A DNA stretch of 64,000 nt, taken from positions 10,643,748-10,707,747 of the forward strand of contig JASKMD010000017.1 of the NCBI GenBank assembly GCA_030144725.1. Reading direction: 5' to 3'. Position 1 is the stretch's first letter. Every line of letters starts with the position of its first letter. This stretch comes from Haematococcus lacustris. Lineage: Eukaryota; Chlorophyta; Chlorophyceae; Chlamydomonadales; Haematococcaceae. Both the position numbers and the translations under genes were made by a program. The notes under the pieces were generated by a model. That model was not told the DNA's origin and searched no databases. It worked only from the letters and a program-made list of their open reading frames with translations. Shown piece by piece: positions 18,334-30,600 of this stretch.

Positions 18334-20530
18334 CCCCTTGTCCCTCACTAGGGCCTCCATTTGAGCCGGACCAGTAGTGGCCACTATCGGCCACTAGCGG
18401 GAATCCTAGGGACCACCTGTGGCCCGACTCAGATGGTGTTAATGGGCGGTGTGGAGTATACCCAATGCACATGGACATGGTGCACTCGTGAGTGCCTACC
18501 ACCTACAGTATTGCCTGACCCGTTAGGGCTATAGTGTAGAGTTGGCATGGAAACATGCGCTATTGTAAGCTGATGACAACTCGAACAGGGGGCACATACA
18601 CTACTGTGCCACATGCTGCTGCTGCTGCTGGGCCTTGGGAGGCTTGTTTCGCAGCCGATTGTACCCCAAGCCAGGGTACTCATTGCCCTTGGCTTGCAGC
18701 GCTCCCTGGTCTGGCCAGTAGCACAGCTCCAGCGGCCGCCACCTGCTCTCCCCAACGCGCTGCATGTTCAGCGCTGCATTGCAGTCCCTGTCCAGCCACC
18801 TGCCTGGCTGTGGTGCTGGCTTGGCTTTGGCAGCCTTGCCCTTAGTGGGCTGGGTGGGCTGGGTAGGCTCGGCTGCCTGCTCAGCCTTGGTGCGCTTGTT
18901 GCGCTTGGCTGGCGGGGGAGTGTTGGGCCCAGGCTCTGAGGCTGCTACCTGTGTGGCTGCCTGGCTGCTGCGTGGGGCCTGTGGGGGCTTGTGGGGGGCC
19001 ACCACAGGGCACCACATCAGGCCCCGCACTGGCTGGTCACGCTGCTGGCTCCAGGCTGGGCACAGCAGGCGCTGTTCCACCTGCCCTGCTGGGGGCTTCC
19101 AGCCTGCACGCCTGGTGGGCTGCTCATGGTCCAGCTCCTCCTCACAGGGCTGCTGCCCATTCACTGCTGAGCTGACCCGGCTGGTGCGGTGCTCATCCAC
19201 AAGCACCACCCTGCCCTGCCGCTGGTCTGTGCCCCTGGGCCTGCCTATGCCCGCTGCGCAAAAGACGACCACCAGCTGCTTGGCATGGCCATGGCGCTCC
19301 ATGGACACCTCCGCCATGATCTCCTCCAGCTGCAGTCATGCACACAAGGCACACACAGAGTAGCTGACATGAGGGCATCAGGTTAGGCATGGCACAGTCA
19401 ACTGCTCTTTCACTCCATGCCATCCCACCACTTGCAAATACACAATCCACCCACCCACCCTCACACCCTCACATTTTTGAAGAACTGCTCCAGTGCCCGG
19501 TCCTGAGCTCCGTACAGCCTCAGCCGCTGCCGTGCCCGCTTGGGGTTCAGGTACACCTCCCACACCGCGTCCCAGGTGGCCAGAGTGACAGTGATGTGCT
19601 TCAGGTTGGCAACCAGGGAGGTGCCGGCTGAGCTAGCTGCTGCCAGGTGCTGGAGGTGGGACTTGATAGGTGCTAGCCACCGCTCGGTGTCACGGCAGGA
19701 GTAGTTCAGGCCGCTGGCATGCTTCACCTGGCCCTTGGTCAACTTCCACCGGTCCAGCTGATCTGCTATAAGCTGGCCTATTGCCGGATCCCACACCCCT
19801 GAGGCTGCACTGACTGCTTGGGTGACGCCGGGGTCAATGCCCACCCCAATCTGGGTGGCTGGATCAAACACAAACTCACGCTGCTCAGCTATGCCCCTGC
19901 CTATGTGGGGGAGTCCCACTGCATGGGTCGCTGCTGCTGCTGCACTTGGGCGGCTGTTGCTGTTGGCTGCATGGGGTGGGGCAGGAGGAGGGGGAGGGGC
20001 GCGTGTGTAGTGCACGCAAATCCTCTCAAGAGCAAACTCCTTGTTGCGAAGCTTGCCTGCATTCAAGCACCTAGCCTAGTGGTGGCTGAGTGCTGGTTCG
20101 GAGGTGAAGGCTGCCTTGGTCTCCTTGATTACACCCAGCTGCTTGCACACCCCATGCAACACCCTGCTGTCCAGCTTGATGGCAGCTTGATTGCACCCCC
20201 ACCCTGGCCATGGCAGGTCAGGGTCTGGAGACCAGCCCTACGCTTGCCGTGCTTTGGCTGCCCTGGCACAGGTGGGGTGGGAGGCTGCTGACACTGCTCT
20301 AGCCATCTGCACACATGCACTGCATGCCACATGCGGCAGGGCAGGGGCAGGGTGTCCTGCAAGGACCCTTGCTACTTCATGCCCAACAGACGGCGGTGCT
20401 TGTCAGCCTCCTCTATCAGGTCAGCAACATGCAACATGAACAGTTGAGCCTCCTCCCCGCTCCAGCCTAGCCGGGCCCTGGCTGCCTTGGCGTACAGCTT
20501 GACAAAGCGCTCTGCAGGTCAGGACAGGTC
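18334..20530 (-). mobile_element. Type I Fanzor element, most complete copy in the window
   Basis: The minus-strand order is: N-terminal exon near 20520-20385, a degraded middle part, RuvC-I exon, RuvC-II/III exon, then the type I 3' tail ending at 18334 beside GCTGCACAGG. It lies between the secreted-protein and receptor-kinase genes. The 5' limit is unclear because a 720-bp GGGTCA array begins at about 20570. No target-site duplication was found, perhaps because the 5' flank is hidden by that array. Confidence 0.7.
18601..20520 (-). CDS. Fanzor RNA-guided nuclease with all three RuvC acidic motifs
   Basis: Exon c (19329-18601) and exon b (about 20052-19473) are open and join in phase 0 through a GT-AG intron. 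Exon b carries VGIDPGVTQAVSAASG, the RuvC-I aspartate. Exon c carries VVLVDEHRTSR (RuvC-II Glu) and WLDRDCNAALN (RuvC-III Asp). An upstream exon (about 20520-20385) reads AERFVKLYAKAARARLGWSGEEAQLFMLHVADLIEEADKHRR in pieces; the link between it and exon b is not resolved. The zinc-ribbon cysteines are missing. Compared with the 11.7 kb copy it lacks about 17 residues (GGWGAKAVLQACRKVV) before RPRGT. It is the best candidate for an active protein here, but the N-terminus is incomplete. Confidence 0.65.
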
Positions 20531-20571
20531 ACAGGTCAGGTCTAGGTCAGGTCTAGGTCAGGGCTAGGTCA

Positions 20572-21291
20572 GGGTCAGGGTCAGGGTCAGGGTCAGGGTC
20601 AGGGTCAGGGTCAGGGTCAGGGTCAGGGTCAGGGTCAGGGTCAGGGTCAGGGTCAGGGTCAGGGTCAGGGTCAGGGTCAGGGTCAGGGTCAGGGTCAGGG
20701 TCAGGGTCAGGGTCAGGGTCAGGGTCAGGGTCAGGGTCAGGGTCAGGGTCAGGGTCAGGGTCAGGGTCAGGGTCAGGGTCAGGGTCAGGGTCAGGGTCAG
20801 GGTCAGGGTCAGGGTCAGGGTCAGGGTCAGGGTCAGGGTCAGGGTCAGGGTCAGGGTCAGGGTCAGGGTCAGGGTCAGGGTCAGGGTCAGGGTCAGGGTC
20901 AGGGTCAGGGTCAGGGTCAGGGTCAGGGTCAGGGTCAGGGTCAGGGTCAGGGTCAGGGTCAGGGTCAGGGTCAGGGTCAGGGTCAGGGTCAGGGTCAGGG
21001 TCAGGGTCAGGGTCAGGGTCAGGGTCAGGGTCAGGGTCAGGGTCAGGGTCAGGGTCAGGGTCAGGGTCAGGGTCAGGGTCAGGGTCAGGGTCAGGGTCAG
21101 GGTCAGGGTCAGGGTCAGGGTCAGGGTCAGGGTCAGGGTCAGGGTCAGGGTCAGGGTCAGGGTCAGGGTCAGGGTCAGGGTCAGGGTCAGGGTCAGGGTC
21201 AGGGTCAGGGTCAGGGTCAGGGTCAGGGTCAGGGTCAGGGTCAGGGTCAGGGTCAGGGTCAGGGTCAGGGTCAGGGTCAGGGTCAGGGTCA
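20572..21291. repeat. (GGGTCA)n tandem array, about 720 bp
   Basis: Roughly 120 near-perfect hexamers, with a few longer TCTAGGTCAGG starter units at 20540-20570. It lies between the Fanzor N-terminal exon and a minus-strand open stretch at 21300-21500 reading DIVAAYSFEAPASIGGPDLQQLQELGS. It is not the TTTTAGGG telomere of related algae. Confidence 0.95.
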
Positions 21292-21295
21292 CCAC

Positions 21296-21500
21296 CATCA
21301 CTTGCTTGGGTTGGAGTAGTGCTACTGCATGGCCACCACCAGCTGCATTGAATGCGCTCCAATGGTGTTGGCGTCTCAGATCAATGCTGCCCAACTCCTG
21401 CAGCTGCTGTAAGTCAGGCCCACCTATGGAGGCTGGCGCTTCAAATGAGTAAGCGGCCACAATGTCAGCGGCTAGGATGTGTAAGCTGTGCTGGTTCAGT
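21296..21500 (-). other. Possible coding exon of unknown identity
   Basis: Beyond the GGGTCA array the minus strand is open and reads HILAADIVAAYSFEAPASIG, then GPDLQQLQELGSIDLRRQHHWSAF in a protein-like manner. It could be an upstream Fanzor exon or part of another minus-strand gene. I cannot name it. Confidence 0.35.
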
Positions 21501-21668
21501 GTATGATGATGATGATGCCCGTGAGCGAGTGAGTATGTTTTGAGGACATGGAGACTTAAGCATAGAGGTTTGTAGTGCACATGTCAGATATTTATCGCGT
21601 GTTGTCCTTCACCCGTTTTTACTGCTTTAAACACATCATCGTGCAGCTACATAGCCGTTGCGAATGTT

Positions 21669-24600
21669 ATGCCAGCGTCCTGCTGGGTGTCTTTGTTGGT
21701 ATGCTTCATAAAAACTCTGCGATGTTCTGGCTACAGCTGGCAGAACTGCACCCAAGATGCGCAGCAGGAAATGACCTGCAATCTACCGCCTGGCACCAGT
21801 TGGACCCTGGATGCCGGCCCCAGGCTGCCAGCCAGCATCGGGCCGCCAGCCAGCATCGCAATCGTGGGGTCCGCGAGCGGTAATAATACTGTACGGCTGG
21901 GCGCTAGCTATCGGCCTATTCCAGGCACGTGGTTGGCTTCCAGGTTGCCTGCTCCCCCCCAGATTTTGACCCTTGCATCTCATTCATAGTCCTGAACTCG
22001 CCAAGGCTGTACTGGGATGAGCTACTGTTCACCCCTTTCCACCCGTCCAGCACCTCAACAGGGCTAGGCACCGCTACGGCTACAGCTGCATGAGCGGGCC
22101 CCGCCCTGCTCAGACTGTGCTGTTCGTCATGTTTGCAGGAATAGCACTGCGCTTCCAGGACCTCACAATGCTCACGGACATCATCCTGCCCCGTCCCACC
22201 TCCCTGCCTGCCTACCTGCTGCCTACCACCTGGACGGCCTCAACAGCTGCACACGTCACATATTCAAATGTCACTATCAGGGTCAGCTGCTCCACCATGG
22301 GTGCCTTGACACAACTACTCTGCAGCAATGAAGTGAATGGCAGCATGGTCATCACCCGGTGGGGTGTGCTGCTGCGCGCATGGACCACAGCCGCTGTGAC
22401 GGCGCGCAGTCTGAATGTCACATGTGGCAGCCCCATGCCCGTTGCTTCCTTGCTCTGCACGAGCACGGTGGTGTCACACGCAACTGAGCTGCTGGCTGCG
22501 CTGCTGGCTGCCGGCGCGCAACAAACAGTCATGTCTTCCTACATCCACTGCGCGCGGAACATCTCCCTGCAGGTACGCCTTGCAGCAGTCAGCTGCAATG
22601 TGCATCTTGACATGGCATTGGCTGTACATGCCATCAGCCCTGACTGACTGGATGACAACGCCTGAAGCCAGGCCCTTTCTTGAACACCCCTGACTCAATG
22701 CGAAGTGGTGTAACTCAACAAGAACAGCAACAAGGACGATGATGTTGCTGTCTGTCCAGGGTGTCAGACCCAGCCAGGACGGGGCCTCCAGTCAGGACCC
22801 AGTGGCCAAGCCCAAAGGCCCCATCATTATCACAGGTGCATGCTAGGTGTGTGGCAGGCTTGTGGTGTGTGTGTCACAAGTGCCGTGCTGCCCGTAAGCG
22901 TGTCCTCAAGCATAGACATGGCATAGGTATATCAGAAGGAATAGCTACATAATAGGAACAAATGCATACCTTACATCTTAGTTTACTGGCGTTGCACTAG
23001 TGGTGGCAGCTGTCTGGGTACGCACCCCATGGATGCCTGGGGGAGGGACAGCAGGGGGGACACCAGGCCGCAGGTTAGACCTAGGCTAGATGCCAAGTAC
23101 ACGAGCTTAGACCGGGGTAGCTCGTTGGGTTCTCAGTCCACCGTTCCCACCTGCTCATACCTACTTATACCCATGGGCGATGTCACTCAGTCTCGCACCT
23201 TCTAAGGGCACCTCCAAAGGGCAAGCCTCCACAGGGCACCTCCAAAGGGCGCTACACACACATACACGTGTTTAGCCTGGCAGGATTACACATGCCACCA
23301 ATGGATTACACTGGTAAATCTTTTGGTCACAGATGACACTGCATGCCTGGTAGTTGTCCCCTGCCCCCTGTCCCCTTCCCACCCACCCCTTCCTGCCCCT
23401 CTGCCCACCCGCAACTCCCCTTGCAAGTGCCTCCCTAGCCATGCGAAAACCTGCCCACCACATGCTGGCCTTGCCACCCTTGGCGTCGTGCTCCTAGGTG
23501 CTAATTCTCCTGGCAACCCACGGCCTGAGCTGGACTGGGCAGCTTGGGACAACATGCTCTTCCTGGGCCAACCGAGTGCCCAAGTTGTGCTCATCAATCT
23601 GACACTGGCCAACATGCCAGTGGGGCCCTCCAATGAGTCCCCACACGCCTTCTTCACCGCTGCAGGCTTCATGGCCACGTTTTCCAGGCAAGCGAACCTC
23701 ACTCGACCAATCCAAACTCAACGGCAGGCTGATAATCCTTGGCAGGCTGGGCAGGCAAGAGGGCCAGCGGAGGGGAGGGCTAGGGGGAACTGGCTGCAGG
23801 CTGTGCTGCCTGCATGTCTTGGTTGTTTGACAGCACTCGGGTGCAACCCATTGTGTTTCTCACCTGCTTGACATGCTCCTGGCTCTGGGCTGAGGGCATT
23901 CCTTCCTTCACCACACCGGTGATGCATGGTGAAGCAATCAATAGCAGCAGCCAATATGCCCACTAGCACACGAGGCTTGGGCTTGAGCAGCGGGTGACGT
24001 AGCCAGTGCTCATCTGATGGTATGCCTTAGTAACCCTTGCCCTTGCCAGGCATGGCAGCTAGGTTCCCCCAAAGACGCTGTCAGCCAGAGCAAGGCGAGG
24101 ACCTGCTCATTGTCATACACCAGCCTCAGCAGGAGCGCAAAAGAGGAAACCACGACAGCAGCGTTGTTTATATGTATGCTGCATGGCTTTGCACTGTGGC
24201 TCACGGCAGCAGACCAGCATGGCCTAGTTCAGCTGCTGGCATGCCACCTGGCATCCCTTCCAACACCTCCCCCATCACCCCCTGTGCCACAGCAGCCCCG
24301 GCCCCGGCCCCAGCCCCGGCCTCAGCCCCAGCCCCGGCCCCAGCCCCCGCCCCCGCCCTTGGCCCCGCCCCGGCCCCAGCCCCAGCCCCAGCAAGGCCAC
24401 CAACTGTCTGCAGCCCTCCTTGTTGTTTGTTGCACGATACCTGGTGGTGCAATGGGAGGTGCAGTCAGGCAGGCTCCCTGGCTCTATTATAGGGTGGGAG
24501 CTGCAACAGCCAAGTCAGAATGAGCTAGTGGTCACCGCTGATGCCCCATCCACTGCTGCTGACTGCACCAGCACCCTGACAAGGCTCATGCCCGGGGAGT

Positions 24601-27600
24601 ACTGGTGGACCCCATGCAGTTTCCCTAGGTAACCCACCTCAATAACAAGACTGGTGGTGGGCCCCAGTGGGAAAGTTCTACACCCCTGATGCTGGGGGCT
24701 TGTGACAGTGGCTGTCACCATGGTGTTGCTTTGGCAGAGGTGCTTTCTATCCCATCAACAAGCTAGAGGTCATCAACTGCACGCTCCTGCTGCCAGAAGA
24801 CGAGGTGAGGGGCCCCATGCCCCGCACACGCATACAGCGCTGCTATGATCACTAGCACTGCGTCCTTACCAGCATCCTTACACGGCATGTGTCACTCACA
24901 GGGTTGGATGTCACCATTGTCAATACATGGCACCCAGTCAGTGTTTCTGATGAGCCCAGTTTTGCTTTAACAACCCGCAATCACACAATGCGGCCAGATC
25001 AAGTCGTGTTTATACAACTGGCTAGGACAGGTCATTGCACCTGCACATCCCAAGCAGAGATGCAACAACCATCTGCATAAAGCATCTCTACAACCTCTGC
25101 ATGGCCTTGGGCAGACGGTCATTGACCAGCTTGTAGCATGACTTTCAACATGGAACAGGGCATTGTTTGTGTGCTCCCTCCACTTGAGCCTTCAAGACGT
25201 CAACGTCATTACTCGCACCCTTGATGGCTACAAACTGCATCCATGGTGGCACATTTCCTCCTCCATGGTACCACTGGGCCCCTCGTCAAAGCTAACAGGA
25301 GGCTGACAGCCGGCCCAGCTACTAGGCCCTTCAGAGAGGCCATTTTTGCATACATCAATCAAGGAAGCAGCCCAGTTGACGCGGGCCACCGCTGGACACC
25401 AAAGCCTCATGCCTGTTACATCCTTTGACTTTTTGCTGGGCAGTAAACACCACCAGGGCCTACATGAGATGGAGAATGTACCAAATTCATGACACAGAAG
25501 AGCGGGAAGCCTAACCAGTGGCGCCTGTCTGGCCCTCCTGCCCGCCTAAACCAGCACCACACATAAGGGATGTAGCAGGGTTCAGGGACTGGAGCAGGCG
25601 AGCGAGTAGGAGCATTTAGTTGATTCGCAGATGCTGTGTGTGTGCGCCGACATCCCATGTAATGAATGGAGTCCTAGTTCCACCTCGCTTACTACATCTC
25701 CCGGTCATCCAGCCACTCTCCAGCCAGTCTCCAAACTTGCACTGGCTGGTGCCATGACCTGATGCTGGCCCCATGTGCCACAGGCAGCATGGTGGACATG
25801 GGTTGGCGCAAATGTCAGCGACACCCAGTATGTGTGGACGCTGGCGCTCTATAAATTCCAGGTGTGTGCACATAACGAACATCAAACAGCCTTTTGAGCT
25901 TGAGCCAAGCGCCTGGGGCACAGCCTGGGGCACAACCTGTCTTCAGCTTCTTCAGCTCACTAGGCAGTGCGAAGGTGGGCCATGGTGTCTACAGAGCCAA
26001 CAGCGTGACTGTTGTTGCAAAGGTGCTACATGTGACTGGGGCAACCCAAGGTTTGGCTGAGCCCAGCCATGAGCAACACTGACTACAACTCTGGTGATTG
26101 GACTGGCCTGTCATTGTGGCCAGCATACGCCAGCATTGTCTGAAAACACCCGGGCAGGCCTGTTTTGTCCCTGGCCTCTCATCCTGCTGGTGAGGTGTTC
26201 GAGCCCTGGTGCCGTGTGCCCAATGTCTGATTGCAATCATTGCCGCCCTGTCTTGCTGGGTCTCAGGCGGAGGATGCGGTCCTGAACAGCTCCATGACAG
26301 TACGCGAGCTTGTAACACACAGGAAGGCCCTTTCCTGGCGAGACGTGAGTGGGCCCAGCACCTCCCTGTCAGCCCAGCGGGCAACAAGCACCAACGCAAA
26401 GGCAGGATCATAGGCCCCTTCCTAGGGGTGTTGATTTGTCTGGTTGGAGTTATGGTTCCATGCATATGGCATGGCCGCCTTCCACCTGCACTAGTGCCTG
26501 ACCCCTGTGACAGGGCTATAGTCTGGAGTGGGCATGGCAAGCATGCACTGATGTGAGCTGAGTACAGCTCAAGAGGGGGCACATACACTACTGTGCCACA
26601 GGCTGCTGCTGCTGTTGGGCCTTCGGTGGTTGGTCTCGCAGCCGCTTGTACACCAGCCCTTGGCTGGCACCATGTGGGTGGTTTGAAGCTTATAGGGTGA
26701 CAAAGACCATGACCACTAGCTCAGCACCTTAGCCCTCAACCTTGAGCCTTTATTGCAGTCGAACACAGATTGTGAACCACTACAAAACGGTGTTTTGCCT
26801 GTGTGGTGTTCCCATGCTCACGGCATGCACATGGCGAAGACATGGCATACACATGGTCATGGTCGCCTACCACCTACACTATTGCCTGACCCCAGAGGGC
26901 TATTGTGTAGAGTAGGCATGACAAACATGCACTGATGTGAGCTGATGACAGCTCAACAAAGGGGGGGCACATACACTACTGTGCCACAGCACGCTGGGTC
27001 TTGGGTGGCTTGTCTCGCAGCCGCTTGTACCCCAGGCCAGGGTACTCCTTGCCCTTGGCTGGCAGAGCTCCCTGCTCTGGCCACGAGCACAGCTCCAGTG
27101 GCCGCCACCTGCTCTCCCCAATGCGCTGCATGTTCAGCGCTGCATTGCAGTCGCTGTCCAGCCACCTGCCTGGCCGTGGCGCTGGCTTGGCTTTGGCAGC
27201 CTTGCCCTTGCCCTTGGTGGGCTCAGCTGCCGGCTCGGCCTTGGTACGCTTGCTGCTGACGAACCTTGTTTTCGCGGGCTTTCAAACGGATGCGGCTCTT
27301 GCTCCGCGGTACTGGGCCGCTTCTTCGGAGGCATTGCGCCACTAGGCTCATATCTGCTCACACCCGCTCATACCTACTTTTACCCAGGAGGCGATGTCAC
27401 TCACTCTCGCACCTCCTAAGGGCACCTCTAAAGGGCACCTCCAAAGGGCACAGCCCCCCGCCAGCATTCCTGCCTGGTTTGGCTACCAGCACAGCACACA
27501 TCACGGCACCCCAGGTCTGGCTTCCAGCACAGCTCCAGTGGGCGCCACTTGCGTATAGCGTTGCATTGCAGTATCTGTCTAGCCATCAGCCTTGCCCTTG

Positions 27601-30600
27601 CCTTCTCCTTTGCCCTTGATGAGCTAGGTCGTGGGCGCCACTCTGCTTGGTGGTGCTCTTGCGCTTCGTCCTAGTCATTGCGCCACTAGGTTTGGGACAT
27701 TAGTCTGCCATTAAAATCACGGTTCATGATTGATGGATCATGGTTTTCATGGTTGATGGATAAGGTTGATCAATGGGTTGATGAATGACCAACCACTTCT
27801 GTGGCCAGCATCACGCCGTGCGATGTTGTATAAGGGACATCTGGCATTGCTTTCGTGATAAGGCACCTTTAGATGTCACCTTCCACAGGTTGTCACCCGG
27901 CGGGCAGAGGCAGGCAGCAACAAGATGGCGCATGGAAGCAAACTTCTTGTCCTGTAGTTCCTTAAGACTCCGATTCCTATACCGCTCTCTGAAGCTCCTT
28001 GGACCTCTGGATTCCCAAAGCCAGAGCGTTCTAGCTGCATACGGCCCCATGTGACCTTGGATGCCGTCGGTGGCGGGGAGGCGGGGATGGGTCAAGGGCA
28101 GAAAGGCACAGCCTTGGATGAGGCCATTTCTCATTAAGGGGCCTCACTAGCGCGTCCAGTCCGCACAACCCTTTGACAGCATCGTGTCATCGCATGTAGC
28201 GTGTATGTGCATCTCTATATATGTGCATTCTCGTTAATCAGCATTAGGGTCTCGACGCCCCAGTCGAGGGGGGCCGTCAGGCCAGGGTTGATCATGGCAC
28301 CGCACAGTCTCGACGGTGCAACGGCAGCTCGGTGAGGGGTGGCGGCGCATCAGGGTCTTCTGGCTCTTCTGGCTCATCTGGCTCATCTGAGTCTGCTGGG
28401 TCTCCTGGGGCTTCTGCTTCCTCCACATCCTCCGGCACACCGGTCAGCACATGGCGGAGGAATGCCATCCACGCTTGCCACTAGGGGTCCTCCAGCAGGG
28501 TGCCACGCAGCTCGTAGCTGCTGGAGTAGAGGCTGTACTTGCACACCACATGCACAAACAGCTTGGACACCTCATGGGTGATGCCGTACTTGGAGCGGGC
28601 TCCCTTGGCCCATAGCTTGACATAATGCTCTGCATAGCAACGCATAAGCACAACATGGGGAGCCCACACATGAGGAATAACAAGCCACACTCTTCAGAAT
28701 GGGCATCACCTTGCTCTGCATAGGACACAGTGAGTTGCAATGGCCACCACTCTTAACTGGGTTGGCAAACATCTCTTGCGTGTTGACAGCCATCTGCTTG
28801 GCAAGGGCTCCGATGGTGTTGCAATCACACCAGTTCAGTTCGGATTCACTTGATGAAGCCTTTCAAGTAGCACTTGACGAACTGGAGCCTCGAGTTGGCC
28901 TGCTCATCCAGCCTATCCCTAAGCGCCTTCCATTTTGGCGACACAGGGCCTACCCAGCCCACTTTGTCACGCGCACCAGGTTTTATCTTAAGCTTGGGCT
29001 TGGGCACCTTGAGTTTGGGCTGTTTGGGCTCATCCGCGCCCTTGCGCTTCTTGCCCTTCACCGTGCTTTGTAGTAGACGGCACTTCGTGACTGTCTCCAC
29101 TCTCATGAGTGTCACTCTCGCGACTTCCGATTGGACTGACGATTAGACAGGTGATTACTCCAGCACAACCCACATGTTGAGCTTGCCTGTCAGCAGTTGG
29201 GAGACTGCCCTTCCCAACATATGGTGTGCAGGTGCGCCTGGTCAGTGTGGGTCGGCAACTTCCTTCAGTTCCACTCCTGGTGCATGACACAGGTGGGACT
29301 GCTTCCCTTGCCTTCCTCGTCATCTGCAGTCCACCCTGCCCACCAACAAGGCTCTGGGGGCTGGGGTGGACGTGGGGTACACACGCATCCCTGCAGCTGT
29401 GGCTGGCACCAGCATCTGTGCTGCAGCGCTGACAGCCATTCAAAGCGGGCGGAACTGGCATCAGGGCATCAGGGCCAGCCATCATGCACACGACTGTGTC
29501 CACGGCTTGCTGGATCACGCCCTGCGCCCTGATGGCTTGCGTTAGGACACAGCCCAGCTGCTCTATGACCCTCACCTGAGGTCCCTGTGCAGGTGTGCTG
29601 CGCCTCAGTGGCCTAGGGCCCACCTTTTACCCCTTGCAAGAGTCGGTGAACATAGTGCATCGAGAGTGGAACTTTGGGGCCTGGAACGATGGACCGGTGT
29701 ATGACACCCCCCAACACATGCTCATGGCAGTGGCTAGCACCCAAGTAGACCTGGTTGGCCTGCTGGACAACCAGCCTGTAGGTGTGGGTAGGGGTGTGGG
29801 TGTGGGGTGTGGGTAGGGGTGTGGGGTGTGAGTAGGGGTAGGGGTGACTTGGTCTGGCACCTGACATCATGTGTTGCACCACCCTTGTCATTGCCATGAC
29901 GTGGCACTTGTTTGACGCATTTGCCGCTGCAACACATATTACATACAGCATATATGCAGTATATGTATACCGTGGTGATACGCCTCGTTGGTGATTTGCT
30001 AACTTGGTGAAAACCAGAGAACCGGGCCCAAAGGCCCTCTCGGCACATATTTGGTGACAGCGCCTGGCTCAAACATTGAAGTGACACATGTTTGGTGACT
30101 CTCTATTCTCAATACATATACGAAGCCAAAGGCTGCTAAGTACAACACCTAGCAATAATACATTGTCCACACATGCATTTGTCCACACATGCATGAAGTT
30201 ATGGTGAGCTTGAGGGTGCTGATATAAATCTGGTGACAGCCGCATGCTCAAACACTTGGTGATACAATTTGGTGACGAATTGATTTGGTGAAATCACCAA
30301 CAAGCCATATCACAACGGTATATAGAGACATATGTGTATACAGTATGTGCTGTGGTGCAGGCTCGACCATGTAGTATACTCCATGTCCAGTTTGGCTGTA
30401 GGCGCTGGCTGACCGCACCCTATTCAGCGGCGACCCCTTCAGGCCCCAGGCATTGCTGCTGGACCTGGCGACCGCCCCCACTTGCCTGAGGTTGAGCGGG
30501 CCAGGCACTCAGCTCACCCTCAGCAGCTTGGTGCTGGCCAATGCCGCGCCCCTGCTGCCCAGCCTGGTGTGCGGGGCGGCAGCACGGCAGCAGGGAGTGG

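Noticed and set aside
20572..21291. Telomere or interstitial telomere
   Set aside because: The unit is GGGTCA, not the TTTTAGGG or TTTAGGG of green algae, and it lies internally beside genes.
20553..21580. Asp-Pro and Leu-Thr repeat proteins
   Set aside because: They are translations of the GGGTCA array only, with no protein-like sequence apart from the edge at 21300-21500.
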